NCBI GenBank assembly: GCA_900768015.1
Contig: CAAGBI010000070.1
Location: 1 to 64,000 of the forward strand
DNA from: an uncultured Alistipes sp.
Lineage (GTDB): Bacteria > Bacteroidota > Bacteroidia > Bacteroidales > Rikenellaceae
DNA length: 64,000 nucleotides
Direction of reading: 5' to 3'
Shown: positions 60,236 to 64,000 of the stretch, piece by piece
Numbering within the stretch: the stretch's first letter is position 1
Layout of the letters: every line of letters begins with the position of its first letter
The notes under the pieces: generated by a model
Databases searched by the model: none
What the model was told of the DNA's origin: nothing
Seen by the model: only the letters and a program-made list of their open reading frames with translations
Made by a program: the position numbers and the translations under genes

Positions 60236-63139
60236 ATGGCAAACAAACTTTTCAAGTCATTCTTCGCTTTGGCAATGGTCGTGGGTTCAGCCCTCGGTTT
60301 CGTTGCTTGCGAGGATAAGGGCAATGATGTTGTGGCAAATCCCACGGTGGAGGTCTCTACAAAGTCATTGAACTTTGCGATGGAGGAGGGTAGCCAGGAT
60401 GTTGACATCACAGCCAACTCCGATTGGAAGGTAGAGGTGGATGTTGACTGGGTTACAGTTACTCCAGCAAATGGTACTGGTGATGCGAAGATCACCGTTG
60501 CAGTTGCGATGAACGACACAGGTGCTGCGCGTGAGACAACCGTTAAGGTTATCGCTTTGCACAAGACCTATGGCAACTGGGAGACAAAGAAGATTGCTAT
60601 CAAGCAGTCAGCGTCAAACGATACTCCCGTAACTGAGGAGTTGCTCTATAGCGACAACTTCGATGGCGAGGAGGCAACTAAGGAGTATGGCTCTGGTACA
60701 TCATGGCCCTACATCGACCAGTTCCCCCAGTTCGCAAATCCCGAAGGTCCCGCAGCTGAGAATGTAACCTACTCTGGTAGTGGTGTATCTGTTCGCGCTA
60801 ACTCAACTTCTAACAGCTCTTACTCAGACTACGCTGGTTCAGGCTCGAACAACATCTTCTTCGGTGGTGGCGCATACTTCCAGGTTAACGACATCGCTTT
60901 GGATGCTGCGCAGTTGAACTACAAGATGACCTTCGGCTCGGAGAAGTACACTCAGGATGGCGATAGCACATTCAAACCCGAGGAGTTCATCGTATCTATC
61001 TCTAAGAACGGCACTGAGTGGGCACCCCTCGAGTACACATACGCTGGCACAGAGCCTGGTCGTTGGAATGTCGCTACCGTAGATTTCACTTTGGCTGCTG
61101 GTACTGATAAGCTCTACATCAAGTTCGAGGCAAAGGTTGCTTCAGTGTACCGTCTCGACGATGTTAAGTTCTATGTTGGCAACGGCGGTCAGAATGTTGA
61201 CCTCGACAACATCGAGGTTATTGTTCCCGAGCCTCCTACAACCGATGCTCTATACTATGAGAACTTCGATGGTCAGGCTGCACAGAAGGATGGCAACTAC
61301 TGGCCATATGTAACAGACTTCCCCGAGATGAAGAATGCTGTAGGTTCAGCTGCTGCAAATGTATCATACGACGGTCTCAACACTACAGTTCGTAACAACT
61401 CTAACTCTGATGGCTCATACTCTGACTATGCTGGTTCAGGTGTTAACAACATCTTCTTCGGCAAGGTTGAGAACCACTTTACTATCATGGGTCTTGAGTT
61501 GGAGTCTTCACAGAAGAACCTCACTTTGACTTTCGGTACTGAGAAGTACTCACAGACATTGGGTAGCTTGTTTAAGAATGAGGAGTTTATCGTATCGCTC
61601 TCTGCTGACGGCGAGAAGTGGTCAAATGTTGAGTACACATTCGCTGGTACTGCCGAGGGTCGCTGGAATGTGGCTACAGCAAACTTCACTTTGAAGGATG
61701 TTCCCGCGAAGCTCTACATCAAGTTCTCTGCTACTGCTGAGAGCGCATACCGTCTCGATGATGTAACATTGGACCTCGGTAATGGTGGTCAGCAGATCGA
61801 CCTTGCAACTGGCTCCGAGAATCCTACTCCCGAGCCCGAGCCCGAACCAAATCCTGATGATACATATACCATCGCAGAGGCTATCGCTGCTGCTGATAAC
61901 ACTGCTGTGGTTGTTAAGAACGCTACCGTTATTGGTGTATATGGTCGTGGTGCATTGGTAGAGGATAATACAGGTAAGCTTCTCGCTTATTCTGGTTCAG
62001 CTGTAAATCTTGCAGTTGGTGATGTTGTTGAAGTAAATGGTACCATGTCTACATATGGAGGTCTCCGTCAGATTGGTGGCTCAGTTTCATTCACAAAGAC
62101 AGGTACAACTACTTACACATATCCTACTGCAAAGAAGATGGATGGCGCAGCTTTCGACGCTTATCTCTCTAATCCCGTAATTGAGTATGTTGAGTATACT
62201 GGTACATTGTCAATCAGCGGTTATTACTATAATGTGACAATAGATGGCGCTGCTACAGCTGTTGGTTCATTGGCTTATGTTATCGATGGCACTGTAGATG
62301 CATCGTTGGATGGTCAGAAGATTGATGTTTGTGGTTGGACTATCGGTTTTAGTGGTGGTAAGTATGTAAATACGATGATTCGCTCAGTTGTTGCTGCTGG
62401 TTCTACAGAGCCTACTCCCGAGCCAGAGCCTACACCAGACGGTGTAGTGAAGGCTACTGTAGAGGAGTTCTTGCTTGCAGCGGAGGGCGATACAGTGTAC
62501 GAGCTTACCGGAGTTATCAAGAATGTGGCAAACACCAACTATGGTAATTTCGACCTCCAGGATGAGACTGGTACTGTATATGTTTACGGTATCTACGACG
62601 AGGATGGCAATAAGGTCTTTACATCGCTTGGCCTTAAGGAGGGCGATACACTAACATTGCGTGGTGTTCGTTCATCATACAACGATGAGCCTCAGGTAGG
62701 TAGCGGTGTTTATGTTTCACATGTATCTGCACCTGAGCAGGAGCAGCCTGCAAATGAGGCTACTTTGTCTTTTGCAGACCTTGCTAACCGCGTATCATGG
62801 GATTCAAACAAGCAGGTATGGAGTGCTAACGGCATCACTTTGACAAACAACAAGGGTGCTTCAACAAGCAATGTTGCAGACTACTCTGCACCTGCTCGTT
62901 TCTACAAGAGCTCTGAGATTATCGTTGAGTGCGAGAAGGCGATGACAAAGATTGAGTTTGCATGCAACAGCGCGTCATACGCTACTGCATTGCAGTCATC
63001 TTTGGGTTCAACTCCTTCGACAATTGATGGTAGCAGCGTGATTGTTGAGTTCGACACTGCTACAACATCATTCACTATCGCATCATTGACAGGTGGTCAG
63101 GTGCGTATGAATAGTCTTACAGTTACATTTGCTGAGTAA
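60236..63139 (+). CDS. Large surface lipoprotein with BACON, internal repeats and OB-fold-like domains
   Basis: 967 residues. Signal peptide with lipobox GFVAC (Cys25). Domains in order: BACON-like (about 36-125); two 185-residue repeats (137-323 and 339-523) sharing the SYSDYAGSG-NNIFFG and GRWNVAT blocks, probably beta-sandwiches; a PEPEPEP linker; an OB-fold-like domain (about 541-715, ATVIGVYGRGALVEDNTGKLL); a second OB-like domain (737-830, ELTGVIKNVANTNYGNFDLQDETGTVYVYG); and a final beta-rich domain (840-967). OB folds in secreted proteins of this type often bind nucleic acids. The neighbour encodes a secreted nuclease. The function is inferred. Confidence 0.75.
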   Translation: MANKLFKSFFALAMVVGSALGFVACEDKGNDVVANPTVEVSTKSLNFAMEEGSQDVDITANSDWKVEVDVDWVTVTPANGTGDAKITVAVAMNDTGAARETTVKVIALHKTYGNWETKKIAIKQSASNDTPVTEELLYSDNFDGEEATKEYGSGTSWPYIDQFPQFANPEGPAAENVTYSGSGVSVRANSTSNSSYSDYAGSGSNNIFFGGGAYFQVNDIALDAAQLNYKMTFGSEKYTQDGDSTFKPEEFIVSISKNGTEWAPLEYTYAGTEPGRWNVATVDFTLAAGTDKLYIKFEAKVASVYRLDDVKFYVGNGGQNVDLDNIEVIVPEPPTTDALYYENFDGQAAQKDGNYWPYVTDFPEMKNAVGSAAANVSYDGLNTTVRNNSNSDGSYSDYAGSGVNNIFFGKVENHFTIMGLELESSQKNLTLTFGTEKYSQTLGSLFKNEEFIVSLSADGEKWSNVEYTFAGTAEGRWNVATANFTLKDVPAKLYIKFSATAESAYRLDDVTLDLGNGGQQIDLATGSENPTPEPEPEPNPDDTYTIAEAIAAADNTAVVVKNATVIGVYGRGALVEDNTGKLLAYSGSAVNLAVGDVVEVNGTMSTYGGLRQIGGSVSFTKTGTTTYTYPTAKKMDGAAFDAYLSNPVIEYVEYTGTLSISGYYYNVTIDGAATAVGSLAYVIDGTVDASLDGQKIDVCGWTIGFSGGKYVNTMIRSVVAAGSTEPTPEPEPTPDGVVKATVEEFLLAAEGDTVYELTGVIKNVANTNYGNFDLQDETGTVYVYGIYDEDGNKVFTSLGLKEGDTLTLRGVRSSYNDEPQVGSGVYVSHVSAPEQEQPANEATLSFADLANRVSWDSNKQVWSANGITLTNNKGASTSNVADYSAPARFYKSSEIIVECEKAMTKIEFACNSASYATALQSSLGSTPSTIDGSSVIVEFDTATTSFTIASLTGGQVRMNSLTVTFAE

Positions 63140-63150
63140 CACTTTTAACT

Positions 63151-63197
63151 CTTTCGCTATAGCTCGGGTGGGGTAGTCCCACCCGAGTGGCGAAGGG
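63151..63197 (+). terminator. Hairpin between the lipoprotein and nuclease genes
   Basis: CTCGGGTGGG / CCCACCCGAG (63163-63172 and 63178-63187), with an outer TTCGC/GCGAA extension and TTTTC after it. It may terminate or reduce transcription into the nuclease gene. Confidence 0.6.
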
Positions 63198-63236
63198 TTT
63201 TCAATTAGACTTTAGAGGAATATTGCAAGGAAAAAG

Positions 63237-64000
63237 ATGATGAGACGATTTTTATCAATTCTATTAAGCATTGTAGCAACGATATTGATTTCGGGTTGTG
63301 AGAACATCCGTGTGGTGGTCATCACAAGTGATGCCTATCTTAAAGCTACCGAGGTAAAGGGCGAGAGCAAGAACTGCGCTGTGGTGCTTCGTGCACAACA
63401 GGGTACTTCATACTCAATAATCATAACTTCGGAGGAGGACTGGGCGAAATTCTCGGGCGGAAATACAACTATTGAGGGCACTATGCAGAACACTGATAAG
63501 GTCATCTACATCTACTTCGATAAGAATGCGTCGGGTGAGTCACGCGTGGCAGATGTCGCGGTGAGCTTCTCGGATGGAAGGCGTTTCGACTTGTCGTTCA
63601 CGCAGCATAGCTACGACAACACTATAGCAGTTGCTCGCGCGTGGGCAGAGCTCCCCGTGTGCAAAGAGGAGAACAACTACATCTACAACACACACTTCGG
63701 CGCTATGGGCCTCAGAAACGATGCCCGCAACTATACCTACTGCTTCGACCCATCGGTGCGTGCTTCGTTGTGGGTGGCATATCCACTTCACAAGTGCTAC
63801 ACCTCGGGCGAGGGTAATCGCAACAACAGCTCATTCGGCTACGACCCCAAGGTTGATGATGAGGTTCAGGCAGCCCTCGGCCGTGGCTCGTATAATGGAT
63901 GGTATGACCGTGGCCACCAGCTTCCTGCCGCAGACCGTAAGTGCTCGCAGCAGATGATGGACCAGACATTCTACGCTACGAATATGACACCCCAGCAGTC
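63237..64000 (+). CDS. Secreted DNA/RNA non-specific endonuclease (3' end cut by window edge)
   Basis: Open from the ATG at 63237 (a second ATG follows directly) to the right edge, 254 codons seen. Signal peptide and lipobox ISGC (Cys21), a BACON-like domain (about 29-120), then the NUC1/Endonuclease_NS domain: YDRGHQLPAADR with the catalytic His, and ATNMTPQ with the metal-binding Asn. It cleaves DNA or RNA without sequence preference, at the outer surface. The start context aaaaag-atgatg is acceptable. The remaining C-terminus lies outside the window. Confidence 0.88.
   Translation, partial: MMRRFLSILLSIVATILISGCENIRVVVITSDAYLKATEVKGESKNCAVVLRAQQGTSYSIIITSEEDWAKFSGGNTTIEGTMQNTDKVIYIYFDKNASGESRVADVAVSFSDGRRFDLSFTQHSYDNTIAVARAWAELPVCKEENNYIYNTHFGAMGLRNDARNYTYCFDPSVRASLWVAYPLHKCYTSGEGNRNNSSFGYDPKVDDEVQAALGRGSYNGWYDRGHQLPAADRKCSQQMMDQTFYATNMTPQQ

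Noticed and set aside
1..64000. CRISPR array
   Set aside because: No regularly spaced identical repeats were seen anywhere; the few short direct repeats are too few and not evenly spaced.

Overview
The window looks like a chromosomal segment of a Bacteroidales bacterium, possibly Rikenellaceae or Alistipes-like. The genus cannot be fixed from this sequence alone. Supporting signs are Bacteroidetes-type promoters (a -7 box TAnnTTTG with an upstream TTG about 19-20 bases away), few obvious Shine-Dalgarno sequences, and BACON-domain lipoproteins. A V-type ATPase operon with a DUF2764 gene, an Rpb6-like omega subunit and a 2-oxoacid:ferredoxin oxidoreductase with its own ferredoxin point the same way. 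Nearly all genes are ordinary housekeeping genes with conserved products.

Layout, left to right. 1-4.6 kb: 3' truncated glyA, diverging from dnaG, then smpB and tsaB. 4.9-9.0 kb (minus): bamD, omega subunit, coaBC and recN. 9.3-10.4 kb: rpsF-rpsR-rplI. 10.6-14.4 kb: rubredoxin, then an envelope operon (HU/CCDC81-like membrane protein, sigma-54 activator, LptE, TPR-like protein, SecG). 14.6-17.8 kb: small DNA-binding protein and the kor/vor operon. 18.0-20.2 kb: tRNA-His, glutathione peroxidase, rpsP-rimM. 20.3-27.3 kb: Hsp20, two small membrane proteins, then the plus-strand run trkA, dNK, rRNA methyltransferase, MerR-like, NIF3-like and zinc-ribbon coiled coil. 27.6-28.9 kb: an orphan acyltransferase with foreign codon use, beside tRNA-Leu. 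29.4-39.8 kb (minus): YjbR, ispF, addA, addB, a GIN-domain protein, a HAD phosphatase and two M23 peptidases. 39.9-51.0 kb: alaS, gpmI, DUF4301, murB-tilS-holA-aminotransferase-like and a ROK protein. 51.2-58.9 kb: seven-gene V-type ATPase operon. 59-64 kb: ruvB, then a 967-residue BACON/OB-fold lipoprotein followed by a right-truncated secreted DNA/RNA non-specific endonuclease.

The most interesting items are these: the surface lipoprotein plus nuclease locus at the right end, a probable nucleic-acid capture and digestion system; the orphan condensation-type acyltransferase islet next to tRNA-Leu; and an aminotransferase class IV protein that appears to have lost its catalytic lysine. At the regulatory level there are two pairs of divergent promoters whose -7 boxes are back-to-back, and three genes whose -7 box sits only 4-6 bases before the ATG, which suggests leaderless mRNAs. 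Acidic Ala/Glu-rich C-terminal tails recur on SecG, S16 and the ATPase K subunit. No CRISPR array, insertion sequence, integrase or rRNA gene is visible.
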